Assembly: GCA_014871385.1 (NCBI GenBank)
Contig: CM026426.1
Location: forward strand, 12,615,958-12,679,957
Length of the DNA stretch: 64,000 nt
Direction: 5' to 3'
DNA from: Ceratodon purpureus
Taxonomy: Eukaryota > Streptophyta > Bryopsida > Pseudoditrichales > Ditrichaceae
Shown: positions 1 to 11,300 of the stretch, piece by piece
Layout of the letters: every line of letters begins with the position of its first letter
Position numbering within the stretch: position 1 is the first letter of the stretch
Program-made: the position numbers and the translations under genes
Notes under the pieces: model-generated
What the model was told of the DNA's origin: nothing
What the model saw: the letters and a program-made list of their open reading frames with translations, nothing else
Database searches by the model: none

Positions 1-1289
1 GCGGTATTGACAGTCTCCTTGTCTTCGACCTGAGTTGAAGGAAACTCCTCGCCACTCTCCTGCCCTTTGATTGCTGGTTGAGGGTTCAGGTTATCTCATG
101 GAGTCAGAGATGTCCAAAGTGTTAGCGGCGTCCTCGAAGCCTCAACCAGCATTTCACTCGTGGGTCTCTCTGATTTTTTCTTTGGTCGTCTCCTTTTGGT
201 CTCCGGTGTTACATCCGATTGTCCATTGCTGCCATCCTCTACGTCTTGCTTCGACACCTCGTCTGGTTCTCGGTCAATGTAGTCTTCCTGGTCCGGAAAC
301 GATTTCTTCAACAAGGCGTCTATAAGCTCTGCTCCCTTGATCTCTCAAGTTGGGCTTGTGTGGACTCTAGTCAGTATGCGACGAAGGCTTGACAAAATCA
401 GTGGAGCCCAGTTGTGATCGTCCTTCTTCACGGCCTGGTACATATTCTCCAACAGCTCGTTGTTGATATAAAGGGATATTTTCTTCACGCACCTGATCTC
501 TACCAGTGCTCAGACCCTGTCCTCGTAATTCTCTGTAAATCCTTTTATCTTGGTCCCATTTGTGTTGTGATCAGCTCAGGTGAGACCAACATCCTCATAT
601 ACCTAGTATATGATCCCTTGCTAGCCTTGGGGATCACTGCTTTCCTGTTCTCCTCGATCCCTAACGCCTGCTAGATGGTCCAAGATGTAATCTCTATGGG
701 GATCCCTCGTACCGTGGCTTTGATCGTCATGGTATACTCGGTTTTTTCCCCCTTAACGTACTGAAACCCCTCCACATAGTCTGAGACTAGCTCGGCTCTA
801 GGAAGAAGCCACGTATACTCATAAAAAGCTCTGAGGCTCACCTTTACTGCCTAGAAATCATCCTTTAAATCTCTCCACTCCTTCCACTATTCCTGTGGTA
901 GGAACGTGAGCTAGATGGTCCTCCTTGCCTTTCTTGCGATGGTGACCCTCTTGGGGGCCCGGGCCAGTGCCTCGGTCTGCTTTCGCGTGGTCCCTACACC
1001 TGTCTTCCGCAGCTCCGTCGCCTCCTCTAGTCCCTTAATCTGGTCCCCCAATGAAGCTCTCTGTGTTGGCTGTGGCGGGGCTTCTTCTGTGCCCCGGACT
1101 TCAATTTCCCCCATCTCTCCTATTGCCCCTGATTTCTTCATGTATTCGTGTAATGTTCCCTTGCCTGATTTTTTGGTCTACGGTGTTGCAGTCCTCGTAT
1201 CGGGTAGATGCACGGTTCGGTGCCTCGCTTTTTCTGTCACAGGGCAATTTTCAGGAGGTCCTTTGTATTGCAAAGTAATAGTCGGATAG
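1..1289 (-). pseudogene. Decayed 'putative plant transposon protein' / gag-like gene
   Basis: Reading leftwards, one degraded coding stretch can be followed. A charged coiled-coil-like segment (about 1,141-911) leads in the same frame, through several stops, into a segment containing RAFYEYTWLLPRAELVSDYV and, slightly later, TIKATVRGIPIEITSWTI (about 840-660). Aromatic FYE/FYA followed by a V-R-G strand and a 'xxxLGI' ending is the layout of the Pfam putative plant transposon protein domain (PF20167-like), found beside plant retroelements. After at least one frameshift a further piece ends in a Lys/Arg-rich tail (314-96). Stops and frame changes rule out a working product. The gene may continue past the left edge. 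The family call rests on pattern memory only and needs a profile search. Confidence 0.4.
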
Positions 1290-2183
1290 TATACTTACTT
1301 GCACGGTCGTGAAAATTTGTAAATAGGTTCTCAACTTGATTGTGTGCAAGAACATATATATTTTTTCAAGGGGACGTTCTTAAATGTACCTAATATGGAC
1401 TTTCAAAGTTATTGCATGGACTTTGGTCACCAGGGAATGTAAGTATACTTGGGCGATTTTCATGAAGAAAAATAGATTGTTGTTGAAATAGTGACTCATC
1501 ATATATTGAGTTGTAGATTATAGTATTTAGAAATGTCATCCCTTTCAAGATTATCATTCATAAAAGTATAGTTATGGACTTTTAAAAAGACTAAAATGAG
1601 TCATTTTTTCAAAAGTCCATATAAGGGTCAAAATTAAGGCTTTTCAAAAATTTGTTTTAAGAGAACTGTATGTTATGGAAATGTACATATGGGCTCGATT
1701 TTAGATTTCGCACTCAAGATAATTTAGAGGGTTTGGATTTTCACGGATTGCGGCAGGAGCTTTGTCAACGTGCTGACGTCAGCTTCGGGTTCTAGGATTA
1801 GGGTGAAGGAGAGAGGGGTTTCGCGATGTTGCTGTTTGATGCAGGCGATTGTTGCAGCCGCCCTTGCTTGTCGCAGGAATTCTCTTGTGCTCTACTCCTT
1901 TGGCTATGGTGTCAGAATGCTTCAAGGATTATTGTGTTGCTGAAGTCCCTTGGATTGTAGGTTTGATGCTATTGATTGAGGTATGATTGTTGAGGGTTTG
2001 CACATGGTATTTTGTGTCATAGTCGCTGCGAGGTCTAGGGCGTTGTTTTCTCTTCTGTCATAGTCGCTGCAAGGTTAGGGTATTCTCTTCTCTCGCTAGT
2101 AGTATGGGGAGTGCAAGGAAAGCGGAAAGAAGGGCTGGCGTGAAGCGCCCTGGCCCCGTCGAAAGGCAACGAACCGAGCGTGA
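1290..2183. other. AT-rich spacer upstream of the transposase-like gene
   Basis: No supported gene. The left two thirds is AT-rich. From about 1,740 base composition rises, and the region to 2,100 could be promoter and 5' UTR of the plus-strand gene that follows. A (GA)n run sits at 2,185-2,204. Minus-strand ORFs over 2.0-2.6 kb are shadows of the plus-strand gene. Confidence 0.4.
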
Positions 2184-3055
2184 TAGGGAGAGAGAGAGAG
2201 AGAGCGGCAGCGACTGTGTAGACGTCGTAAGAGAGAGGCGCTTGCGTCGCAACGTAAGTATGTTGAAGAGAGATTTGCCGAGAGATCAAATGTTGCACAA
2301 GAAGACGGACGATTGAACCGAAGGCATGTGCGGCGTGATGCCAAGGCCATTCTTGATGTTGTGTCGTCCACATTGGACGCATCTGGGGATGCTAAACACC
2401 AAGAAGCTGTTTTGAAAGCGGTCTGGTCGAACCCTATTACGGCGGTTGTCTTGCCGGAGTCTCGGAGAGTGTGTGCAGAGGTTGTAGCATAGAAGAAAAT
2501 TATCTCCGGCTTGGTGCAGTCTCTGTCGGAGGTAAAGAATGCGAGAAGGAAGGCCGATTTGGTGACGAAGCATGCGATCCTCACAGCAGCCGTGAGCACG
2601 GCGGCCCCCACCTCGGTGAGACAGACGGCCCGTTTGCTTGGGGTTGAGCCAAGAAACGTGAAAGCTGCTATTCAGAGACGGAGTTCGATGGAGAGCAACA
2701 AGGAAGTTGTATGGACACTTTCTGTGAGAAAACAAAGGAAAGATGCCACTAGTTACTCTGTGAAGGCGGCGGTGATATCTTGGTGGGTTGCGCAAACAAG
2801 GGCTAGTCTGAACCGTAAAGAGGTTGTCAAGCAATGGGTTTCCCCTGGAGTGCGAGAGACACACCATTGCCAATATCTGTTGGAAACACAGGTATGATTT
2901 CTGAACTTCAGAGTTGTTCTTTCTGTATATTCTCATTTGAATTTCTAAGGTGTACGGTCTTTGTAAACAAGAAGTTCTATGTCACAGTCTCTTGTGTCCA
3001 AATAATGTAGTCAAGCTGATCTCGTAAAGACTAGCAAATTTTGAAACTTCGGCCT

Positions 3056-3172
3056 CGGTAGTTTAAAGACGTAGGGATTGATTGATATGAACTCTGAAAC
3101 CCCTCAACCGTGAACAGTTTGTGAAAGTCGGTAGTTTAAAGATGTAGGGATTGATTGATATGAACTCTGAAA
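3056..3172. repeat. Two-copy direct repeat, 73-bp period
   Basis: A roughly 43-bp segment beginning CGGTAGTTTAAAGA and ending ATATGAACTCTGAAA occurs at 3,056-3,099 and again at 3,129-3,172 with one difference. It lies in the intron of the transposase-like gene and looks like a local duplication. Confidence 0.85.
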
Positions 3173-3400
3173 ATTAAACGTTCCAACCAACCAAGAACCA
3201 CTAGTGTGCATATTCACCGTGAAGAAAACTACAGGAACTTTGTGAACTTTAGCTAGATTTTCAGAAACTACACCTAAGTGCATTGAGAATGATCATGTAT
3301 CAAGTGAACTCTTGGGTCAAGTAGGTTTTGAGTGATAGGGATTATGAGGCCTTCTAAGGGAGTGTACCAAGGTGTTAGGGTATAGAATGGTTCTGTATGT

Positions 3401-3705
3401 GCTACCCTTTGTTGTCTAGTGGTATGTAGGGCCTTTGGGGACCTTCCTGCAAACTGGTAAGAACTTTTGTGCGACCCACAGGTGCTTCTATATAGTTTAT
3501 TAAGTTTCTTGGTATGTATAGGAATGTGTGAGGGACTTCTAATGAGTTTTAGTGTGCTACCCTCCATTATCTAGTGGTATGTATGGCTTTTAGGGATCTT
3601 CTGCCAAAGTGGTAAGAACTTTTGTGCAGCCCACATGTGCTTCTATGTAGTCGCCTTTGTTTCTTGGTATGTATAGTAATGTGAGGGAGTTCTATTGAGT
3701 CTGCT
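3401..3705. repeat. Two-copy tandem repeat, 155-bp period
   Basis: GCTACCC...CTAGTGGTATGTA followed by ...GGTAAGAACTTTTGTGC... and TTTCTTGGTATGTATAG occurs from 3,401 and again from 3,556, diverged by roughly 15-20 per cent by eye. It is intronic and shows no coding signal. Confidence 0.8.
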
Positions 3706-6069
3706 CGGGGTTGTGTGAACCTGAAATGGAGTCATTTGGGACTGTTAGGGTGTGCAGGACGGTGAGAGAACTTGTATTGATTAAACAGGTGTTCATGTGA
3801 CGAACTTGTGATGTTACAGGTGACTAACTCGTTGCATTTTTCTTGCTACAGATGGAATTCTACTTACGGTTCCAGGCTGCAAATCCAAGGATAATCATTG
3901 GTAAGCGCATGTTCGATTCATTCCAGCCTTTTTTTGTCAAAAAATTAAAAGAACGAAATGTATGCTGTTGTATATACCACGTGGAAATGGAAGAATTGAG
4001 GTTGGGATTTAATTATATGAGGACCAAAGCTGCTTTGCATTTTGGTGAGTTCTGTGATTGCCAGTGTGAAGATGTGTGTTGGAATGTAGAGGGGAATCAC
4101 TGCTCTGGTCATTTGCGGACTTTTTCTGGAGTTACAGATATGGTTGACTCCATACTGTGCCCCAAAAAAGACGGCAGTCAGTGGCATGCCCGGGAATGTG
4201 TTTTTGGGGATTGTGACTCTTGTCGGGTAGATTATTTGCCGCTTTGCCTAACGGAGGAAGAGGGCTTTAAGGCAAACATTGTAAAATGGAAGCACTTTTC
4301 CTTGGAAACGATCACAACCAAGAAAGGGGAGCAACGAAAGAAGCTGCAGTTGGTTTACGAGGAAAGCACATCTGATAAGCTGGTGAGTTACCTAAAACCA
4401 AAGCTTCAGGACTTTGCACGTCATAGTTTTGTGGCCAAATGGGAAGATGAGCAATTGAAAACATGTCTGGAAAATTTCCCTGCCGATACTATGGTTTCTG
4501 TGGTTGATTATGCCGAAAATTATTCCTTCGAGGTCCAGAATGAAGTGCAGTCGATGCATTGTCACAGTTAATAAGTCAGTATCCTTGTTCACATTACATA
4601 GGTGAGAAATCCAGAGTCGGATCCTGAAGATGCAAGTACTAGAAACATTATGCAGTATCACTTTTACATCAGTGATGATAAGAAACACGATAGCTACTTT
4701 GTCCAGCATTGTTTGCAGATGCATTGGGATGCTACGGTAGAGGAGGGGTTCACCCCAAAAAGGCACTAGATATGGTCTGATGGGTGCTCAGGTCAATTCA
4801 AAAGCAGAATTCCTTGGTACTTTGTCAATCGACACCTAGAACTTACTGGTGGATGTATGTGCATGTGGTCATTTTTTGGGACTGGTCATGGGAAAGGTCC
4901 CCATGACGGCGCAGGTGCTGTGATCAAGCGGTACATGCACAATGCGCAGTTGGATATGCTAGGGCCTCGTTTACAAGATGCTGAGACTGTATGTCAGTTT
5001 CTTAGAGAGAAGTTAAGTGTCCGGCCGGAGTCTAGTTATTCAGGTGAGAGACGGCCTGTACGTCGTACGTTCTGGCATGTTCTAGAAGAGGATGTAGATA
5101 GAGAGACGGAGTATGACTGCGAGCCCATCAAAGGCTGTAGGGACATGCATCAAATTCGATATGTGGGTCCAATGGAAGTCAATAAACTTTTGAAAAGAAG
5201 CTTGGCCTGTTTCTGTTCAGCATGCATAGCCACCAATTGAGAGGCATGCGAGAACAGGGCCTGGACTGGGGAATGGGATGTTGAAGTCCTCGTTGTCACT
5301 AGAACTGCCTATGTCCAAGGTGTTGTGAATGTTGAATTTAAGGTGGACGACTGGGATGAGTTCGGCATCAATGGTGCGTATTTTGCTACAATTTTAGAGT
5401 TGGGGATAATTTTGCTGTTTCTGCAGCTGCTGATAATGAAGAAAACGTTGCTTTCCACATTCTTGTATGCACGAGAAAAGTCTTCACTTGTACGCAGGGA
5501 TTCAAGTGTAAGTGGGGCGAGACCTTTCAGGTGGGAGATAAGGTGATTCAAGGGAGGTACTTTCAGAAATTTGGAACTGGGGCTGACACTTATGTCTACT
5601 TACAGAAGTCACACTTAGCTCACCACAATGTTGATTACATCAGAGCTGTAAAATTTCCCATGATCATTGCTGAGCACCATGTTGCAGGCAATACTGCTGT
5701 GTACAAGTTGCCAACCTCAGTGGAGGAAGCAATTGATGAATATGCACAATTTTGAAGCTAATGCATTTCCTTGCCTTTGCCTTGCTAGTGCCTTGCCTTT
5801 TCAAGGCGAGGCACATTTTTTTATAGGACCTGCGCATCGCGGGTCCCTCCAATGAAAACCTCAAACTGGATTTCTTATACCAAATTAGCTTACTGTGTTT
5901 GAATAATTGCACTTGATCTACTTGTTATGAGCACTGTAGGGAGCACTAATATGTCAATGCATTCCTGGAATTCTCATTCTTCTCACAGCGAAGAATTAAA
6001 CATCAATCGATCGATCAATGCAGGGTTTGTTTGATTCTCCCCGGCCATTTGTTGTAGGTTGCAGTAGTG

Positions 6070-6145
6070 CATGTATAGTCCCTGTTAGCTCATGCATAGT
6101 CCCTGTTAGCTCCCGTGTCCCATGTAGAGTCCCGGCTAGCTCATA
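6070..6145. repeat. Short tandem repeat, about 21-30 bp x3
   Basis: CATG(T/C)ATAGTCCCTGTTAGCT occurs at 6,070 and 6,091, with a diverged third copy, CATGTAGAGTCCCGGCTAGC, at 6,121. Confidence 0.8.
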
Positions 6146-6409
6146 GAATCAGTCGTTTGGAGGATTGTCACCCTTTTTTTTGAGTAGTGGAACTTGCAAA
6201 GAATTGGCTTTGTTGACGTGTTTGGTGACAGTCAATGACGTGGGAGTGGATGTGTCTCGCTTTGGAGCACTTTAGTCCTTCGTTCGTCGAAGTCGGCAGT
6301 GTTGTTACTTGATCTGTTGCGAAAGGTTGGGCATAGTAGGACTGGGTGCATTTGATCCAACGGATTTGCGTTCTCCATGCAGAGGTTGGATTTTATAGTA
6401 GTGAGTATT

Positions 6410-6412
6410 GTA
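6410..6412. repeat. Left target-site duplication GTA
   Basis: GTA immediately precedes CACTAGTAG and is repeated at 27,709-27,711 just after the right end. Confidence 0.88.
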
Positions 6413-6443
6413 CACTAGTAGAAAATGTGGTCCAAATCAACGG
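6413..6443 (+). repeat. Left terminal inverted repeat of CACTA element
   Basis: It starts CACTAGTAGAAA; the first 12 bp match the right end perfectly and the rest imperfectly with a small indel. ATCAACG follows twice, at about 6,436 and 6,446. Confidence 0.9.
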
Positions 6444-8370
6444 AAAATCAACGAAGTTCTGTTGATTTGTGCACTACTTTGACCACTGTCACCAGATTCT
6501 GATTTTTTGCTTGACAATGCGAAATAGCTGGCCTCTTTTCAGTTGATTTAGGTACTGCACTCTGGTGTCTCCTCATTTACAAAGAGCTACCTTTTCATGA
6601 GCTGATGTGGCATGTGCCTTAAAGTTATTAATGATAATTGCATTCATTTCGCCAATTTTGATTGGTGATTTTATATGAGTTTCTTTTATGATGTTTAAAT
6701 CAATAATAGCATTCTGGCATTCCAGTAAAATCGTGACTTCCTTTCATTTTATTTCCCTGATTTTTTTATCCCATCATATGTGTTACAGTTTACTCTCCTA
6801 ATATTTTACGCTTCTTACTTTTGCTCTAAATATGCAATTTTCTAAAATTTGCTGAGAGTAATTTAATTTTACCCACACGGTACTCAAACAGAACACAGTA
6901 GAGCATTCACTGAATTACTAATGTAACATTTGAGAGTAACAAATCCATTTTCACATGTACAGTTCAGAATGATACATTATGGCTGCACTGTCAGATAACT
7001 GCAGAAACTATCATTTACAGCCTTGTCTCCCAAAATATTGTGTCGCATAAAATTTGGGCGTTTCCTCTTCCCTCTGTATGGAGTATGCCATTTTGATATA
7101 GCATGTATGTATTCTACTACCTACTGGAAACTCAGGTTATTTGGCAGGGAAAGTAGGGTATGAATTTTGCTACATACTGGAAACTTAGCGTCCAGAACTT
7201 CCCGTAATCGACTATACAATCTGCAGGCTTCCCAGCATTGTCACAACGTCCAAGATGATTGTTAATAACATCACCCATTCACCAGAGAATGCAAAATCAA
7301 TAGAGATTTGACAGATATACAACTGATTCATCTGGGATCATCAAGGACGGAAATTGACTTCATCTTCGGCCACATGTACAACGCTGCAATTTGATACACC
7401 ATATAATCCTATTAGAGTCTTCTAAGCTTGTCAAATTTCACATGCATGTAAACTTTGTGAAATCAATATTAAGAAAGACTGAACAGAGCATGTCTACACA
7501 TACCTGGGTTTAATGGAAAATGCCGGGAATAGTCATGACATCACCACCCAAGAGCCGAAAAAAGAAAATCTTCATTAAGCTCCTAACACAGAAGCAATCC
7601 AACGTTTAGATCAATAAACAGAAGGGGCTCTGCAATCCGGCAGAAAGGAAGATAAATAACTTGACCAGAAATTCCTACAAACTAAAAAACAATGAATACT
7701 TATGCCAGGAATAACCTCCCAAAATTACTTTACACACGAGTACTGTTTGTACGCTATCCATCAACAAGAGAACGACTTTCGACAAACAAGTGAACATACG
7801 AACCTATGGCTTCAGTGAAATTCCTCTGGTTGCAAGAACTTGGGCGTCCACCGGCTGTAAATCCAACACAGTTCACCGTTACACTTCAGAACTTCAGCTG
7901 CTAAACAACAAGCTAATATAAAGCTTGTCATCAATAAACTTACCAGCATGATTGTTTTGAATCCAAAAGCCTTCTCAGCAACGATGATGTAAGTCCAAGG
8001 TTCTTGATGAAAATCGCCAGAATCACCTTCTTGTCGTTTGTATCGTACACCTTCATGTCTTAAAAAAGGTAACTTAAAGTGAGAGCAATGGACCCCCTCT
8101 GATGCAACACCAATGAATGCAAAGGTAACGCAATCTCACCAACGGCCAAAAGAGGAAGGGCTTGCTTAAATCTTTATAAAATTTCAAAGTAACTCAATTT
8201 TTTTTAGGAATGCTCTGCTGAATACAGTCAAGGCATCCTCATGAACATACTAAATACCTGTTTTCCTTGCACATTAGATATTAGTTATACTGATCCAAAA
8301 ATTATCACTGATATTTTGGAAGACGTAACTTACCAAGCTTTGTTCGCTGTTAGTTCTCCTCCTCCGAAGA
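6444..8370. other. CACTA left subterminal region, non-coding
   Basis: Nearly 2 kb without a convincing gene. Close to the end are repeated ATCAACG/GTTGATT motifs (6,436-6,550). The rest is AT-rich sequence that may include the 3' UTR of the transposase gene. Confidence 0.55.
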
Positions 8371-11300
8371 CTATCCTACATCCCTGTCGAATACACCAGC
8401 TTCTACTTCTGCCACTGGGACTAACAATTCTGGAATACGTATGTTCCTTCCAGTTGGGAGAGGATTTGGATTTGTCTCAAGTATTTCGGTCGCAGCGCGT
8501 AGCCCCTGAAAATCCACATCCCTCCCCATCGCAAACAATTGTGCCTCTTCCTCTTCCTCCATTTCGCTGTCAATCCTCCGGCCCCTTACTTCGGTTCTTA
8601 AAACTACCCTCCAGCCTGGCTCGTCCTCCTCATTAGAGAAGAATACCTGTTCACAATGTAATGGAAATGCGAAAGATTTGTACCCAAATGGTACAAGTGA
8701 GTTGAAATTTGCCAATGTGAAGCCCCACTCATCCTTTTTAACTGTCGCATTTCTGCCTCGATAGTTAGCCTTCACCCACTCGCACACTAGTACCATTGTG
8801 CAATGCTGAACATAGTTCAACTCCACAATCTCTTGTATCTGACCTATGTACTCCAAGTTGGCGTCGACTGGGTTTGTGTCCCGCCTCCCTGATCGGCAAG
8901 GTCTCCGGAAAGTAGCAGCTACACCTGAATCACATGTATTATGGGCGCCGTCTTCTACACTTTGCACTCGATAATGATACCCATATGAGTACATACTTCG
9001 GTACTTTTGTGCCTGAATACTTGGTGGTTTCGAGGAAGCCTTAACATCTTCTGGAACCACCGAACCCGCATCAATTGCCTCCTTCACGTCTGCTTCAAGC
9101 CATAATGAAAATGATGGGATCTCTCCCATGCCGGCCGGAAATGGTGCCGCAGGCCGGCCGTTTCTCCGTGGGTGTTGTCTTCTAAATTCTGCTCGCTCAT
9201 TCCTCCTTTCAGTCCACATTGCTTGATACCTCCTGTATGAGTTCATGACAAGTATCGCCCAAACGAGTCAGTAACGTACTGTGCTTGTATTCCAAATACA
9301 CGTCCACTGTAAATCATATTACCAGCTCTTAATTGCAAAGGTCTTGCCTAGTCAAATACCCCGGAATTGAGCACAATATCTACTTTTACGTGACGATGCA
9401 CATGTGGTCAAATTGCTAGACCATACAGGGATAAAATGGAAGTTTGCTGCATGACATTTCTGACTATTGTTATTTCGGATTTGCATCTGCTGATGTACTT
9501 CATTGTTTTGGAAATTACAGCAATAAAACAATATTAAGTTCCCCTACATCTTCTTGCCATCACCATGTGCAAGATAAGGCTCACAATGAAATAAGCCATG
9601 TCGAACCTAATGATACGTGGGTCAGAATGAACTTACTCACGGTATGGCTCCAAATGTGAAGCATTGTCAAGGACAAAACAGTGCATTGCGTTCCTCAATT
9701 CCTCCGACAGCATTTTTGGTTTCCCTTTTCCCTCCAAGATTTCATCCACCATAGTCGGCTCTTCCTTGTCGTCCCATACTCTTCTTGATGTTATGTTGTA
9801 TTCTGACATGTATTCTGTGATAAACCCCAAAGCCTGTTCAACTTGGTATCCCTGTGTGGTAAAGGGAGGATTTACCAACTAAACCCTAGCCTTCACAATC
9901 CCATCAAAACCCAACAAAACCCAACTAAACTCAGTCCTCCAAACACTCATAAGTTGCTGGAAAAGTACAATACAAGTGCAAAAAGAGGTCAAAACTGCAT
10001 AAAATGGGTCAAAACAGCCCCAAAACCATAGTACAGCAGTTTCTAACAGCTCTCAGACCTCTCTGACTCTACCTGCTCTAATGTAGAATGATTACAGGAA
10101 ACCCTAACCTTGCCTCTTAAACCTCCTGAACTGACGGAAGTCATCCAGTCGGTTGGTGACAGAGTTCATCCAGTCGGCTAGTGACAGAGTTCATCCAAGT
10201 CGACTGGTGACAGAGTTCATCCAAGTCGACTGGATGACTGTCTATGGTAAGGATGAAAACTGAAAAGAGACTAAGGGAAACTAAGGAAAGGGGAGATTGG
10301 GGAATCTCCGGTTAACACTGTGCTATGCTACCTTCCGGTTTGGCTAAGTTTCGTACATACCCTTTTAAAGTTTTAAAATAGCGTTCGTAGGGGTACATCC
10401 ACCTCGTGTGAACAGGGCCACATTGAAACAACTGCTGCACTAAGTGGTTCGGCAAATGGGACATGATGTCAAAAAATGCCGGAGGGAACTCTTTCTCTAA
10501 CATACACATAGTCTCCGCCGAGTCAGCAACTAACTGTTCTTTTTCTTTGGCATTAACTGTTTTAGCACACAATTTTCTGAACACTCGACTTAACCGTATG
10601 ACAGCCCCGGCTAGAGACTTATTTGACACCTTCCTAAAACGCAACGGCAATACTTGTTGTAACAATACATGAAAATCATGTGACTTTAGTCCAGTTAATT
10701 TACCTTTGCTAATTTTCTTGTGTAAAGCAGACACATAGTTTGTGGGAGTTCTCAGTGACTTCAGCACGCCCAATACTTTGCCTTGGTCTTCTGGAGATAA
10801 CACGTAAGATGCGTCCGGCATATACAGTCTCTCTCCGTTGGGTCTTGCTGGTCGTAGATGCAAATGGGGTCTTATGTTGCGAGCTTGCATGTGTGCCCTC
10901 ACGGCTGGGGTGTCTTTTTCTCCAAAAGTCGTGCGTAATATATTCTCTGCAATGTTTTTTTCACAATGCATTACATCAAGCACGTGCCTCACTGGTAGAT
11001 CCTGTACACACACGCACGACACTGATTTACTTTACTCGTTTCGGTATGTAAATCCCTTTTCATTTTATTCACTATTATGCATGACAATTCCACGTAGATT
11101 CAGAGGCGATTTTTTTTCCCACAGTTAGATCATTCCCTGCTAATTTGTTCTTCGTAAATAAAAGCACTGTCTTCTTCTTAAAATAAAATGTACGCTGGTT
11201 CCCGAGCTCTAAACCTACTTATAGATCACTCCTGATAGAAGGTGATGTCAACCACAGTGAAGTAATTGCTCTGTTCTAGTTTATTCTTTCAATATTTGTA

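Larger units (their letters stand above)
2184..5755 (+). pseudogene. Transposase-like gene, two exons, multiple stops
   Basis: The 5' exon (about 2,184-2,891) has a basic N-terminus and a helix-turn-helix-like stretch (VRQTARLLGVEPRNVKAAIQ), and ends at CAG|GTATGA. The 3' exon starts after TGCTACAG at 3,852. It holds a Cys/His-rich segment (CCCIYHVEMEELR ... CDCQCEDVCW) and the core WSDGCSGQFKSR ... FFGTGHGKGPHDGAG.VIKR, a DG...QFK...HGKG.DG pattern seen in a transposase-like family scattered over plants and animals. I do not know its superfamily name with certainty. Reading through gives one continuous protein broken by TAG 2490, TAA TAA 4569-4574, TAG 4599, TAG 4767 and TGA 5238, plus a frameshift near 5,395. 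The ending (DTYVYLQKSHLAHHNVDYIR) is intact. No terminal repeats were found, so element ends are unknown. Inactive copy. Confidence 0.6.
5756..6412. other. Spacer between transposase-like gene and CACTA element
   Basis: No gene seen. It contains a three-copy short repeat (separate entry) and ends at the GTA target site of the CACTA element. Confidence 0.5.

Noticed and set aside
2035..2936. Long minus-strand ORFs (up to 216 codons)
   Set aside because: They lie opposite the plus-strand exon, which has a recognisable HTH-like segment and correct splice junction.
4568..4602. A 35-bp intron removing the TAA TAA and TAG stops in the transposase-like gene
   Set aside because: Far below the usual minimum intron size, and the intervening frame (VSILVHITY) looks like conserved coding sequence.
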